Under the pieces are notes generated by a model. That model had not been told where the DNA came from. It did not search any database and saw only the letters and a program-made list of their open reading frames with translations. A DNA stretch of 64,000 bases from Streptomyces sp. S.PNR 29 (lineage in GTDB: Bacteria > Actinomycetota > Actinomycetes > Streptomycetales > Streptomycetaceae), in assembly GCF_030386795.1 (NCBI RefSeq), contig NZ_JANUQM010000005.1:310001-374000 (forward strand), in the 5' to 3' direction. The position numbers and the translations under genes were made by a program. Shown one piece after another: positions 33,026-41,840 of this stretch; position 1 is the first letter of the stretch, and each line of letters begins with the position of its first letter.

Positions 33026-34393
33026 ATGAACGTGAGCGAGCAGGCCGATGTGGTCGTCCTTGGACTGGGGCCCGGCGGCGAGTACGTCGCGGGTTGTCTG
33101 GCGGAGGCCGGGCTGGATGTGGTGGGGATCGAGGCGGAACTCGTCGGGGGCGAGTGCCCGTACTGGGCGTGTGTGCCCAGCAAGGTGATGATCCGGGCCG
33201 CGAACCTGCTCGCCGAGGCAGGCCGCGTGCCGTTCCTCGCCGGTGAGGTGGAGGTGACGCCGGACTGGGGGCGGGTCGCCGGGCGTATCAGGGGCGAGGC
33301 CACCGATGACTGGAACGACCAGGTGGCCGCCGACCGGCTCGCAGCGAAGGGCGTCCGACTTGTGCGCGGAAGGGGACGGCTCACCGGGCCCCGGCAGGTG
33401 GCAGTCGGCGGACGCACGTTCCGGGCCCGGCGGGGCGTCGTCCTGGCCGCCGGCACCCGGCCGTGGATTCCCCCGGTCCCTGGCCTGGCCTCGACGCCGT
33501 ACTGGACCCACCGGGACGTGATGGCGGCCAAGGAACTGCCGCCCTCGATGATCGTGCTCGGGGGCGGCGCCATCGGCGTGGAGCTCGCCCAGGTCTTCGG
33601 CCGTTTCCGGTGCGCGGTCACCGTGGTGGAGGGGCAGGACCGGCTCCTGTCGCAGGAAGAGCCGGAAGCCGGGCGGCTGGCCGAAAAGGTTCTGTGGGAG
33701 GACGGCGTCACTGTTCTCACCTCGGCCCGGGCCGGGCAGGTCGGTCATGACGGCACCGGCTTCTTCGTCCAGTTGGAGGATGAGGAGGAGCCCCTGCGCG
33801 CCGAACGGCTTCTCGTCGCCACCGGGCGCCGCGCCGACCTCGCCGCGTTGGGCGTCGACGCGGCGGGTCTGGATCCCTCGGCGCACGTCGTGCCGACAGA
33901 CGGACAGATGCGTGCCGGGGACGGGCTCTGGGCGATCGGCGACATCACCGGCCACGGCAGTTTCACCCATGTGTCCATGTACCAGGCCGAGATCGCCGTA
34001 CGGGACATCCTCGGCTGGCCAGGGCCCGACGCCGACTACCGGGCGCTGCCCCGGGTCACCTTCACGGACCCCGAGATCGCGGCCGTGGGACTGACGGAGC
34101 GGCAGGCGCGCGATCAGGGACTGCGGGTGCGCACCAGTCTGCTGCCGATCTCCTCCTCCACGCGCGGCTGGATCCACGGGCGAGGCAACGAGGGGTTCAT
34201 CAAACTGGTCGAGGATGCCGACCGGGGCGTGCTGATCGGGGCGACGTCGGCAGGACCGGCGGGAGGAGAGGTGCTCTACGGGCTGAACGTCGCCGTCCAC
34301 GCGGAAATTCCCGTCGAACGCCTCCGGCACATGATCTACACCTACCCCACCTTCCACCGGACCGTGGAAGCCGCTCTGGGAGCCCTCCGCTGA
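33026..34393 (+). CDS. Dihydrolipoamide dehydrogenase-like flavoprotein (pyridine nucleotide-disulfide oxidoreductase)
   Basis: A 455-residue class I disulfide reductase. The FAD-binding motif VLGLGPGGEYVAG is near residue 11. The redox-active cysteine pair in GGECPYWACVPSK is near 43-48, with the usual four-residue spacing. The NAD(P)-binding motif VLGGGAIGVELAQ is near 176, and the second FAD motif GLWAIGDITG is near 302. The C-terminal dimer region reads MIYTYPTFHRTVEAAL; the usual HPTxSE catalytic His-Glu pair is altered to TYPTFHRTVE, so the exact substrate is unclear. Candidates are lipoamide dehydrogenase-like, soluble transhydrogenase-like or mercuric-reductase-like enzymes. GAGGAGAGG precedes the ATG. 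Confidence 0.9.
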   Translation: MNVSEQADVVVLGLGPGGEYVAGCLAEAGLDVVGIEAELVGGECPYWACVPSKVMIRAANLLAEAGRVPFLAGEVEVTPDWGRVAGRIRGEATDDWNDQVAADRLAAKGVRLVRGRGRLTGPRQVAVGGRTFRARRGVVLAAGTRPWIPPVPGLASTPYWTHRDVMAAKELPPSMIVLGGGAIGVELAQVFGRFRCAVTVVEGQDRLLSQEEPEAGRLAEKVLWEDGVTVLTSARAGQVGHDGTGFFVQLEDEEEPLRAERLLVATGRRADLAALGVDAAGLDPSAHVVPTDGQMRAGDGLWAIGDITGHGSFTHVSMYQAEIAVRDILGWPGPDADYRALPRVTFTDPEIAAVGLTERQARDQGLRVRTSLLPISSSTRGWIHGRGNEGFIKLVEDADRGVLIGATSAGPAGGEVLYGLNVAVHAEIPVERLRHMIYTYPTFHRTVEAALGALR

Positions 34394-34407
34394 GCCGCTT
34401 CTCGCCC

Positions 34408-35612
34408 GTGCGTACGCTGCGGGCCGGGCGATGGCCGGGAGGACGGCACGGTGCATCCCACGGAACCATGCCGGGCCGGGACCCCGGTGAGCCGCACAGG
34501 ACCGCCACCTCGTTGGAGCTCCTCTTCGACCTGTGCTTCGTCATCGCGGTGGCGCAGGCATCCGAGAGCCTGAGTGCGGCGGTGATCGGCGGGCACTACA
34601 TCGCCGGTTCCCTGCGCTTCGCGCTGGTGTTCTTCACCATCTGGTGGGCGTGGATGAACTTCACGTGGTTCGCTTCCGCCTACGACCCGGACGACGTCCC
34701 GTACCGGTTGGCGGTACTGGTCCGGATCACGGGGTCCCTCATGCTCGCGGCCGGTGTTCCCCGGGCGTTCGAGGACGGCGACCTTCGCGTCATCACGCTG
34801 GGATATGCGGTCCTTCGCACCGCCCTGGCCGTTCTGTGGTTGCGTGCGGCGCGATCGGACCCCGGTCGGCGTCGAACGGCTCTCCGCTTCGCCGCCGGAG
34901 TGACGGGCTGCCAGATCGGCTGGGTCGGGATACTCTTCCTGCCTGCCCGGCTGCAGTTGCCGGCCATCATCGTGCTGATCGTTGCCGAGGTCTGCGTCCC
35001 GGTGTGGGCGCAGTCCGCCGGGATGACCCCGTGGCATCCGCACCACATCGCCGAGCGGTACGAACGTTCACCCTCATCGTGCTTGGTGAGTCCATCGCAG
35101 CCGCAGCGGTGGCCGTACGCGGTGCCTTCGACCGGAATCACGACGCCGGCGCGCTGTACACGCTGGCGATCGGTGGCCTGCTCATGGTCTTCGCCATGTG
35201 GTGGCTGTACTTCGCCAGACCGGCGCACACGCTGCTCGCCACGACGCACCAGGCCCATCCCAAGAGGTTCACCTGGGCGTACGGCCACTACCTGATCTTC
35301 GCCTCCGCTGCCGCTGCGGGCGCCGGACTGGCGGCGTACGCCGAGCTCGTCACGCGCAGCACCGATGTGCCCTCGGTGGCAGCGAGTGCCGCGGTCACCC
35401 TGCCGGTGGCGATCTTCCTGCTCACCACGTGGGCCGTACACATTCGGCCCCACCAGCAGAGCACGGTCGAGCAGTTCGCGTATCCCGGTGCCGCGATCGC
35501 TGTCCTGGCTGCCGCTCAGTCCCCGGCACCGGCCTTGGTCGCCGGTCTGCTGGCTGCGGCCCTGGTCGTCGTGGTCACGGTGGCCGACCGGGCCGGGGGC
35601 GAGAGGCTCTGA
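34408..35612 (+). pseudogene. Low-temperature requirement A (LtrA) membrane protein, frameshifted
   Basis: The first part reads as LtrA from a GTG at 34408 (or ATG at 34468): TSLELLFDLCFVIAVAQ, then FFTIWWAWMNFTWFASAYD, up to HPHHIAERYE. The second part continues in another frame from FTLIVLGESIAAAAVAVRG and RFTWAYGHYLIFASAAAAGAG to the stop at 35612. Adding one base near 35066-35071 joins them into a normal LtrA protein of about 400 residues with many membrane helices. Everything else is intact, so the lesion is recent or a sequencing error. The function of LtrA is poorly known. Confidence 0.85.
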
Positions 35613-35670
35613 GGCCGAATTTGAGATCTGCCATGTCCCGTGGCGATAGTGGTCGTTGAGGCAGCCTTGA

Positions 35671-36534
35671 CCGGTACTGCGGGGGGATCCGTCGGACCTG
35701 ACCGATGAGCAGTGGACGCTGGTGGAGCTGTTGCTCCCGCCGCCACGGACTGGGCCGAAGGGCGGGAGACGTGAGAAGCACGCGCGACGACGGATCGTGG
35801 ACGCAATCTTCTGCGTGGTGCGGACAGGCTGCGCTTGGCGGCAACTGCCGCACGACTTCCCGCCGTGGCAGACCGTGTACTGGTACTTCGTACGCTGGCA
35901 CGACGAGGGCACCGCCACCCGAGTCCACGACGCCCTGCGCACCCAGGTCCGCCGGGCCGAGGGGCGAAGCCGGGAACCAAGCGCCGGGCTGATCGACTCG
36001 CAGTCGGTCCGCACCGCTGACACCGTCCCCGCGGCCACACGCGGCTTCGATGCGGGTAAGAGGGTCAAGGGCCGCAAGCGGTAACTGGTCACCGACACCC
36101 TCGGCCTGCTGCTGGCCGTCCACGTCATGACTGCGAGCATCCAGGACCACGACGGAGCCAAGCGCCCGCTGCTGTGGGCCCGGCTGGACCACCCGTCCGT
36201 GCGGAAATGCCGGGCCGATCAGGGCTTCGCTGGCCGCCTGGTCGACTGGACCGCCCAGATACTCGGCCGCGATCTGGAGATCGTCCCCAGGGACGCCGGC
36301 CAGCGGCGTTTCCGGGTCCAGCCCAAGCGGTGGGCGATCGAGCGGACCTTTTCCTGGCTGACCGCTCATCGCCGCCTGACCCGCGACTATGAGCACCATC
36401 CCGCCCACGCCGAGACCATGATCCGCCGGGCCGTGATCGCGTGGTGGTCCGTCGGCTCGCCCGGGGAGGCCCGGCCACGCGTCCAGGCCCTCGCCCCTTG
36501 CGCCGCATCGCTGCGGAGTGAAGCAGACCCGTAG
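35671..36534 (+). pseudogene. IS5-family transposase with in-frame stop
   Basis: One frame encodes nearly the whole transposase: DLTDEQWTLVELLLPPPRTG, then CVVRTGCAWRQLPHDFPPW, GLIDSQSVRTADTVPAATRG, FDAGKRVKGRKR, a TAA at 36082-36084, and without any shift LVTDTLGLLLAVHVMTASIQ through IERTFSWLTAHRRLTRDYEH to the stop at 36534. Homologues have His where the stop stands, so two base changes separate it from a coding triplet. The catalytic aspartates and the YREK-like ERTFSW region are present. No start codon is evident close to the conserved N-terminus, so the 5-prime end may also be damaged. Confidence 0.88.
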
Positions 36535-36548
36535 GCGATGATCGCCGC

Positions 36549-37172
36549 ATGGAACGTGTCGTAGACCTCGATGAAGCCGCTGCCGCCGTCGCGGCCCGTC
36601 GGCCTGCATGGCAGACTGCGGGGCTGGTCGCCGACCCCGTAACCTGGCGCGAGGAGGCGGCCCCGTGGCCCCAGCAACTGAAGACAGAGCGCTCCCAGGT
36701 CAAAGACCCCGACTCAGTCGGCATTCATCTGCACGGTCTCAATGAGGCCGAACTCCTCGTTGTCCTCTACTGCGGCGGGTGGGCCGACATCGACTACATG
36801 GTTGATGCCCACGACTCCGGTGTGATCCCTGCTCCGACGGTAGCCTCCGCTCAGGCGTTCGCCTCCCTCCTCGACGCCTGCATCACTCGCGTCTTCGGCA
36901 TCAGCTACGACGTCGAGTGGAGAGCAGATCTCAAACGCGGTCTGAGGGGAAAAGCAGCTGCGCGGACGAAACGAGTTCATCCGCGCAGCTGGTGTACGTC
37001 CTCTGGTCAGCTGGTGTACCCCCCCCAGGTCAGCTCGTCGTCCGTACCGCGTCGCGGATCAGGTCGGCGACTTCCTTCGGCTGGGAGACGGCGACCGCGT
37101 GCGACGCCTCCGCGATCTCGACGACGGTCGCCCCGGCGCGCTTGGCCCCGAACCGCTGGACCTCGGGGTTGA
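36549..37172 (+). CDS. Hypothetical protein with doubtful C-terminus
   Basis: A 207-residue frame from an ATG 15 bases after the IS remnant. Residues 1-135 look like a folded domain (SVGIHLHGLNEAELLVVLYC, then GWADIDYMVDAHDSGV, then CITRVFGISYDVEWRADLK) that I cannot assign to a family. From about residue 140 the sequence becomes low-complexity and basic and runs antisense over the last 143 bases of the hydrolase gene at 37030. CAGCTGGTGTAC occurs twice at about 36987-37018. I suspect the original gene ended or was cut near 36980 and the rest is read-through. Confidence 0.45.
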   Translation: MERVVDLDEAAAAVAARRPAWQTAGLVADPVTWREEAAPWPQQLKTERSQVKDPDSVGIHLHGLNEAELLVVLYCGGWADIDYMVDAHDSGVIPAPTVASAQAFASLLDACITRVFGISYDVEWRADLKRGLRGKAAARTKRVHPRSWCTSSGQLVYPPQVSSSSVPRRGSGRRLPSAGRRRPRATPPRSRRRSPRRAWPRTAGPRG

Positions 37173-37755
37173 TCGCCTGGTCGGCTCCGGCCACCAGGGC
37201 CCACGACGGCTTGGTCTTCCACGCCGCCGCCGAGGCCGTCTCCTCGAACGCGGCAGCGGCCAGCGGCCGCTGGGCCACGGCCAGGACCTTGGTGACGTCG
37301 GCCGGCACATCCGCGGCGAAGACCGACGGGAACGCGTCGGCGGCGATGGTGACCTCGACCGCGGGGTCACCGCCCTCGACGGGGTACGTCCACTGCTTCA
37401 GGTTGCTCACCAGCGGGGAGAGAGGGAAGCGTCCCTGCAGCTCACCGAGGCTCTCGCCCTCCTCGAGGACGTAGGCGGCCACGTAGACGAGACCGACGAC
37501 GTTCTCGCTAGCGCCGGCCACGGTGATCAGCGCGCCGCCGTACGAGTGGCCGACCAGGATGACGGGACCGTCGATCTGGGAAGCCAGGGAGGCGATGTAG
37601 GCGGCGTCGGCGGCCAGTCCCCGCAGCGGGTTGGGTGGGGCGATCACCGGGACGCCGTGACGCTGCAGTTCCGCTATGACCCCGGACCAGCCGGCCGCGT
37701 CGGCGAACGCGCCGTGGACGAGGACGACGGTGGGGGTGGGGGTGGATGTGGTCAT
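37030..37755 (-). CDS. Alpha/beta hydrolase
   Basis: A 241-residue alpha/beta hydrolase of the small esterase type. The oxyanion block VVLVHGAFADAAGWSGV is near residue 10, the nucleophile elbow LVGHSYGGALI near 68 (Ser), and a late His in EASHAVAVSQPKEVADLI near 215. These resemble salicylate-esterase/hydroxynitrile-lyase-like actinobacterial hydrolases; the substrate is unknown. AAGGAG lies ten bases before the ATG. The upstream hydrolase gene on the same strand ends 20 bases away, so the two are probably cotranscribed. Confidence 0.9.
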   Translation of the reverse strand: MTTSTPTPTVVLVHGAFADAAGWSGVIAELQRHGVPVIAPPNPLRGLAADAAYIASLASQIDGPVILVGHSYGGALITVAGASENVVGLVYVAAYVLEEGESLGELQGRFPLSPLVSNLKQWTYPVEGGDPAVEVTIAADAFPSVFAADVPADVTKVLAVAQRPLAAAAFEETASAAAWKTKPSWALVAGADQAINPEVQRFGAKRAGATVVEIAEASHAVAVSQPKEVADLIRDAVRTTS

Positions 37756-37775
37756 GTGTGGTTTCTCCTTGTCGT

Positions 37776-38768
37776 TCAGGCGGTGTGCAGGGCGGAGCGC
37801 AGGGTGTCGGCGGCCAGCGTGATGGCGGCCTCGGCGGCGTGGGTCTCGCGCAGGGCGTTGAGCATCACGAAGTCGTGGATGATGCCCTGGAAGCGGACCG
37901 CGGTGACCGGGACCCCGGCCTCGCGGAGCTTGCCGGCGTACGCCTCGCCCTCGTCGCGCAGGACGTCGGCCTCGGCGGTGATGACCAGGGCCGGGGGCAG
38001 ACCGGTGAGCTGCTCGGTCGTGGCGCGCAGCGGGGAGGCGGTGACCTGGGCGCGCTCGGCCTCGTCGGTCGTGTACTGGTCCCAGAACCACTGCATGCCG
38101 TCGCGGCGCAGGAAGTAGCCCTCTGCGAACTGGTGGTAGGAGCCGGTGTCGAAGCTCGCGTCGGTGACCGGGTAGAACAGCACCTGCTGCACCAGCGGGA
38201 TACCGCCGCGTTCCTTGGCCATCAGCGTCAGCGCGGCGGCCATGTTGCCGCCGACCGAGTCACCGGCGACGGCGATGCGAGCGGGGTCCAGGCCCTTGGT
38301 CGCGCCCTGCTGGACGACCCACTGCGCGATCGTGAAGTTCTGCTCGATGGCGACCGGGTAGCGGGCCTCGGGTGAGAGGTCGTACTCGGGGAAGACCACG
38401 GCGGCGCGGGCGCCGACGGCGAGTTCCCGCACTAGACGGTCGTGGGTGTGGGCGTTGCCGAAGACCCAGCCCGCCCCGTGGATGTAGATGATCACCGGCA
38501 GGGTGCCCTCGGCACCGGCGGGCTTGACGATCCGCGCACGGACGCTGCCCGTCGGCCCGCCCGAGACGGTGATCCACTCCTCGTCGACCGCGGGCTTGAC
38601 GACGTCGCCCGACTGCACCTCGTCGACGGCCTTTCGCCCTTCCGCCGAAGGCAGTTCGAACAGATACGGCGGATGGGCGGTCGCCTCCGCGAAGGCGGTG
38701 GCCGCGGGTTCCAGCACCGGCTGAACCGGCTCGACGGCATAGGGCATGGGAATCTCCTGGGTGCTCAT
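37776..38768 (-). CDS. Hormone-sensitive-lipase-family esterase
   Basis: A 330-residue family IV esterase. The HGGG-type oxyanion motif appears as IYIHGAGWVFGN near residue 95, the nucleophile elbow is VAGDSVGGNMA near 168, the acid is in ITAEADVLRDEGE near 262, and the His in GIIHDFVMLN near 293. All triad residues are in place, so it should hydrolyse short acyl esters. It is the first gene of a two-hydrolase leftward unit and is divergent from the amidohydrolase at 39121. A clear paralogue stands at 47252-48247, in which the nucleophile Ser is Cys. Confidence 0.93.
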   Translation of the reverse strand: MSTQEIPMPYAVEPVQPVLEPAATAFAEATAHPPYLFELPSAEGRKAVDEVQSGDVVKPAVDEEWITVSGGPTGSVRARIVKPAGAEGTLPVIIYIHGAGWVFGNAHTHDRLVRELAVGARAAVVFPEYDLSPEARYPVAIEQNFTIAQWVVQQGATKGLDPARIAVAGDSVGGNMAAALTLMAKERGGIPLVQQVLFYPVTDASFDTGSYHQFAEGYFLRRDGMQWFWDQYTTDEAERAQVTASPLRATTEQLTGLPPALVITAEADVLRDEGEAYAGKLREAGVPVTAVRFQGIIHDFVMLNALRETHAAEAAITLAADTLRSALHTA

Positions 38769-39120
38769 GGGCGCGCCGGTTCTTCCGGCAAGGGCACGCT
38801 AAAGCTGTCGGCAGGCGGCAATTGCCCTTGAGCGCACTGCTTGTTTCCTCACAGTGCAGGGCTGTCTTCTGTCCTCCACGATGAAGTTCGGCGAAGAGCG
38901 CGACCGTGCGCGGTGAGGCAAACCGCTGTGCACTCGCAGGACATGGAGATGCGTCTGTCCTGCCTATCGTGTTGGCGAAGCAACAGCGGTCCCCCGCCCT
39001 TCCACACAGGGCTCGATTCGATCCGAGCAGACGGGCATTCGAGTGGGACTGCGTCACCGAAGTCCGCCGTTGCCGGCCATGACTTGGATCGAAGTCGTTT
39101 TCCCAGAGGGGTTTCAGGAG
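38769..39120. promoter_or_regulatory. Divergent intergenic region, esterase/amidohydrolase
   Basis: This 352-base gap contains no convincing gene. An inverted repeat GCACTG-12 bases-CAGTGC lies at 38834-38857, about 65 bases upstream of the esterase start, and could be an operator. GAGGGG and CAGGAG just before 39121 serve the amidohydrolase. No clear -35/-10 pair was found. Confidence 0.35.
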
Positions 39121-41013
39121 ATGTCGACAATGCCCGTCGGCGGGCTGGTTCCGCGCGCCATGGACGAAGCCGCGGACCTCGTCGTCCGCAACGCGAAAAT
39201 CCACACCGGGGACCCGGCCCGCCCGCAGGCGGAGGCGCTCGCCATCTGCGACGGCGTGATCACGGTCGTCGGTGACGACAAGGACGTGGCGCCCCACGTC
39301 GGCACCGGCACGAAGGTGGTTGATTCGCTGGGGCGACGGGTGATACCCGGCCTCAACGACTCACACCTGCACGTGATCCGCGGGGGACTGAACTACGTAC
39401 TGGAGCTGCGGTGGGACGGTGTGCGCAGCCTGCGTCAGGGTCTGGCGATGCTGCGTGAGCAGGCAGCTCGCACCCCGAAGGGCCAGTGGGTGCGCGTGGT
39501 GGGGGGCTGGTCGGCCGAGCAGTTCGCCGAACGCCGGCTGCCGACCGTCGCCGAACTGAACGCCGCCGCGCCGGACACCCCGGTGTTCGTCCTGCACCTG
39601 TACCAGTCGGCCGTGCTCAACCGCGCGGCGCTCAAGGCCGCCGGTTTTACCCGGGACACCCCCGACCCCAAGGGCGGCCAGATCGTGCGCGGCCGGGACG
39701 GGGAACCGACCGGCATGCTGCTCGCCGCTCCCAGCGCCCTCATCCTCTACTCGACCCTGGCCAAGGCGCCGGTGTTGCAGAGCGACGAGGACAAGAAGAC
39801 CTCCACCCGGCATTTCCTGCGCGAGTTGAACAGGTTCGGACTGACGTCGGCGATAGACGCCGCCGGCGGATTTCAGAATTTCCCTGACAACTACGCCACC
39901 GTCATCGAACTGGCGAAGGCCGGCCAGCTCTCGCTGCGCATCGCCTACCATCTCTTCCCCCAGACGCCCGGCCAGGAGATCGACGACCTGGCCCGCTGGA
40001 TCGACATGGTCCGCCCCGAGGACGGGGACGCATGGCTGCGTCTGAACGGCGCGGGTGAGAACCTCACCTGGTCGGCCGCCGACTTCGAGAACTTCACCCA
40101 GCCGCGTCCGGAACTCACCGCCGGCTACGAGGCGGAATTCGAGAAAGCCGTACGCCTCCTCATGGAAAACGGGTGGGGATTCCGGCTGCACGCCACCTAC
40201 GACGAAACCATCCGCCGTGACCTCGCGGTGTTCGAGAAACTCGCCACGGAAGGGCTCTTCCCCGCCGGGAGCCGGTGGCTGTTCGACCACGCGGAGACCG
40301 TCTCCACCGAAAGCCTGGACCGCATCGCCGCCCTCGGCGGCGCGATGTCCGTACAGAACCGTCTGTCGTTCCAGGGCGAGGCGTTCGTGCGGCGTTACGG
40401 CCCCGGAGCGGCCGCGGACGCCCCGCCTATCCGGGCCATGCTGGACCGCGGCCTGACCGTCGGCGCCGGCACCGACGCCACCCGGGTCTCCACCTACAAC
40501 CCGTGGGTCGCCCTGCACTGGCTCGTCAGCGGCCGCACCGTCGGCGATCTGGCGCTGCGCCCGCTGGCGAACCGCGTCGACCGGCAGACGGCACTGGCGA
40601 TGTTCACGCGCGCCGGCGCCGCACTGACCGGCGAGGACAAGGTCAAGGGCGTGCTCCAGCCAGGTTGTTACGCGGACCTTGCGGTCCTCTCCGACGACTA
40701 CTTCACCGTGCCCGAGCCGGACATCGCCCACATCGAGTCGCTGCTGACGGTGACCGGCGGCCGGATCGTCTACGGCGCCGCCGAATACGAAGGGCTCGAC
40801 GAGGAACTTCCCCCCGTCAGCCCGGCCTGGAGTCCGGTGGCGCACTTCGGCGGCTACCAGGCGTCCCAACGGTCGTCTCTCGTCGGCGCCCGCCAGGCGG
40901 AGTTGCTCGGCCAGGCCGTCGCCGAGTCGAAGCAGCACCGTCAGTGGCGCATCGCGCGCGGCCTCGCCGTGGACTCCGCGAGCACCCCGATCGATCCCTG
41001 CTTCTACCTCTGA
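39121..41013 (+). CDS. Amidohydrolase family protein (YtcJ-like)
   Basis: A 630-residue metal-dependent amidohydrolase of the PF07969 type. The N-terminal beta-sandwich strand ADLVVRNAKIHTGDPARP leads to the metal motif LNDSHLHVIRGG (His82, His84). Later metal or catalytic residues are expected in FRLHATYDETI near 355, WLFDHAETV near 390, and AGTDATRVSTYNP near 450. The C-terminus reads VLQPGCYADLAVLSDDYF. Substrate unknown; N-substituted formamides, cyclic imides or aromatic amides are hydrolysed by relatives. The ATG at 39130 is better spaced from AGGAG than the ATG at 39121. It is followed by an isochorismatase-like hydrolase gene, a pairing often seen in amide or imide degradation. Confidence 0.9.
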   Translation: MSTMPVGGLVPRAMDEAADLVVRNAKIHTGDPARPQAEALAICDGVITVVGDDKDVAPHVGTGTKVVDSLGRRVIPGLNDSHLHVIRGGLNYVLELRWDGVRSLRQGLAMLREQAARTPKGQWVRVVGGWSAEQFAERRLPTVAELNAAAPDTPVFVLHLYQSAVLNRAALKAAGFTRDTPDPKGGQIVRGRDGEPTGMLLAAPSALILYSTLAKAPVLQSDEDKKTSTRHFLRELNRFGLTSAIDAAGGFQNFPDNYATVIELAKAGQLSLRIAYHLFPQTPGQEIDDLARWIDMVRPEDGDAWLRLNGAGENLTWSAADFENFTQPRPELTAGYEAEFEKAVRLLMENGWGFRLHATYDETIRRDLAVFEKLATEGLFPAGSRWLFDHAETVSTESLDRIAALGGAMSVQNRLSFQGEAFVRRYGPGAAADAPPIRAMLDRGLTVGAGTDATRVSTYNPWVALHWLVSGRTVGDLALRPLANRVDRQTALAMFTRAGAALTGEDKVKGVLQPGCYADLAVLSDDYFTVPEPDIAHIESLLTVTGGRIVYGAAEYEGLDEELPPVSPAWSPVAHFGGYQASQRSSLVGARQAELLGQAVAESKQHRQWRIARGLAVDSASTPIDPCFYL

Positions 41014-41139
41014 GCTCCCGGAGGGGGCCTGGCCCTGAGCGCCCCTTCCGGGACACCCACAGGCTCCGTCCGACAGGACGGTCTTCCCAGGGCACGGACA
41101 GCAGTCCGCGCCACCACTTGCCGAGAAAGGCACACACTC

Positions 41140-41802
41140 ATGGTCAACATCGCCGAGGTCACCGCTGCCCCCAGTCCCGACCTGCTCACCCCGGACAACT
41201 GCGCGGTGCTGTTCATCGACCACCAGCCGCAGATGTTCTTCGGCACCGGCAGCGGCGACCGCACCGCCATCATCAACTCCACCGTGGGCCTGGCGAAGGC
41301 CGCGAAGGTGTTCGACGTGCCCGTCGTGCTGAGCACCGTGGCCTCCGAGTCCTTCTCCGGACCGCTCATGCCGCAGCTCGCGGACGTCTTCCCCGACCAG
41401 AAGATCATCGACCGCAGCACGATGAACGCCTGGGAGGACGTCAACTTCGTCGAGGCCGTCAAGGCCACCGGCCGTGAGAAGCTCGTCATCGCCGGCCTGT
41501 GGACCGAAGTCTGCGTCGTCCTGCCGGTGCTGTCCGCCATCGCCCAGGGCTACGAGGTCTACGTCGTCACCGACGCGTCCGGCGGTGTCAGCCCGCAGGC
41601 CCACGAGCACGCCGTCCAGCGCATGATCCAGGCCGGCGCGGTCCCGGTGACCTGGGTGCAGGTGCTCCTGGAGCTCCAGCGCGACTGGGCCCGCACCGAG
41701 ACGTACGCCGCCGTGGGCGACGTGGTCAAGGAGCACGGCGGCACCTACGGTCTCGGCCTGGTGTACGCGCAGGCCATTCTCGGCGCTCACGCCGCCGGCT
41801 GA
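41140..41802 (+). CDS. Isochorismatase-family cysteine hydrolase (YcaC-like)
   Basis: A 220-residue isochorismatase-fold protein. The catalytic Asp is in AVLFIDHQPQMFFG (Asp27), and the catalytic Cys in IAGLWTEVCVVLPVL (Cys125), preceded by the family cis-peptide region. STMNAWEDVNFVEAV near residue 93 is typical of the YcaC branch. Such enzymes hydrolyse C-N bonds in amides such as nicotinamide, ureidoacrylate or N-carbamoyl compounds; the substrate is unknown here. It lies 126 bases after the amidohydrolase and 38 bases before a DoxX gene, and is probably part of the rightward series. Confidence 0.92.
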   Translation: MVNIAEVTAAPSPDLLTPDNCAVLFIDHQPQMFFGTGSGDRTAIINSTVGLAKAAKVFDVPVVLSTVASESFSGPLMPQLADVFPDQKIIDRSTMNAWEDVNFVEAVKATGREKLVIAGLWTEVCVVLPVLSAIAQGYEVYVVTDASGGVSPQAHEHAVQRMIQAGAVPVTWVQVLLELQRDWARTETYAAVGDVVKEHGGTYGLGLVYAQAILGAHAAG

Positions 41803-41840
41803 CGCACGGCACGGACACGTCAGGGACAGGCAGGTACACG

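Larger units (their letters stand above)
28062..36534. mobile_element. IS-rich degraded accessory segment
   Basis: Between the aldehyde dehydrogenase terminator and the gene at 36549 lie three broken IS5-family transposase genes and the tail of an IS-associated protein. The same segment holds C-terminal stubs of VOC and CorA genes, a frameshifted LtrA gene and a tandem 11-bp repeat. Five or so apparently intact genes are interspersed. I could not define terminal inverted repeats or target duplications for any element, so the outer limits are approximate. It is best described as a zone of repeated insertion and decay, not one discrete island. Confidence 0.6.

Noticed and set aside
28062..36534. 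A single composite transposon or integrative element with defined ends
   Set aside because: I found no integrase, no tRNA-derived attachment site and no matching terminal repeats flanking the segment.
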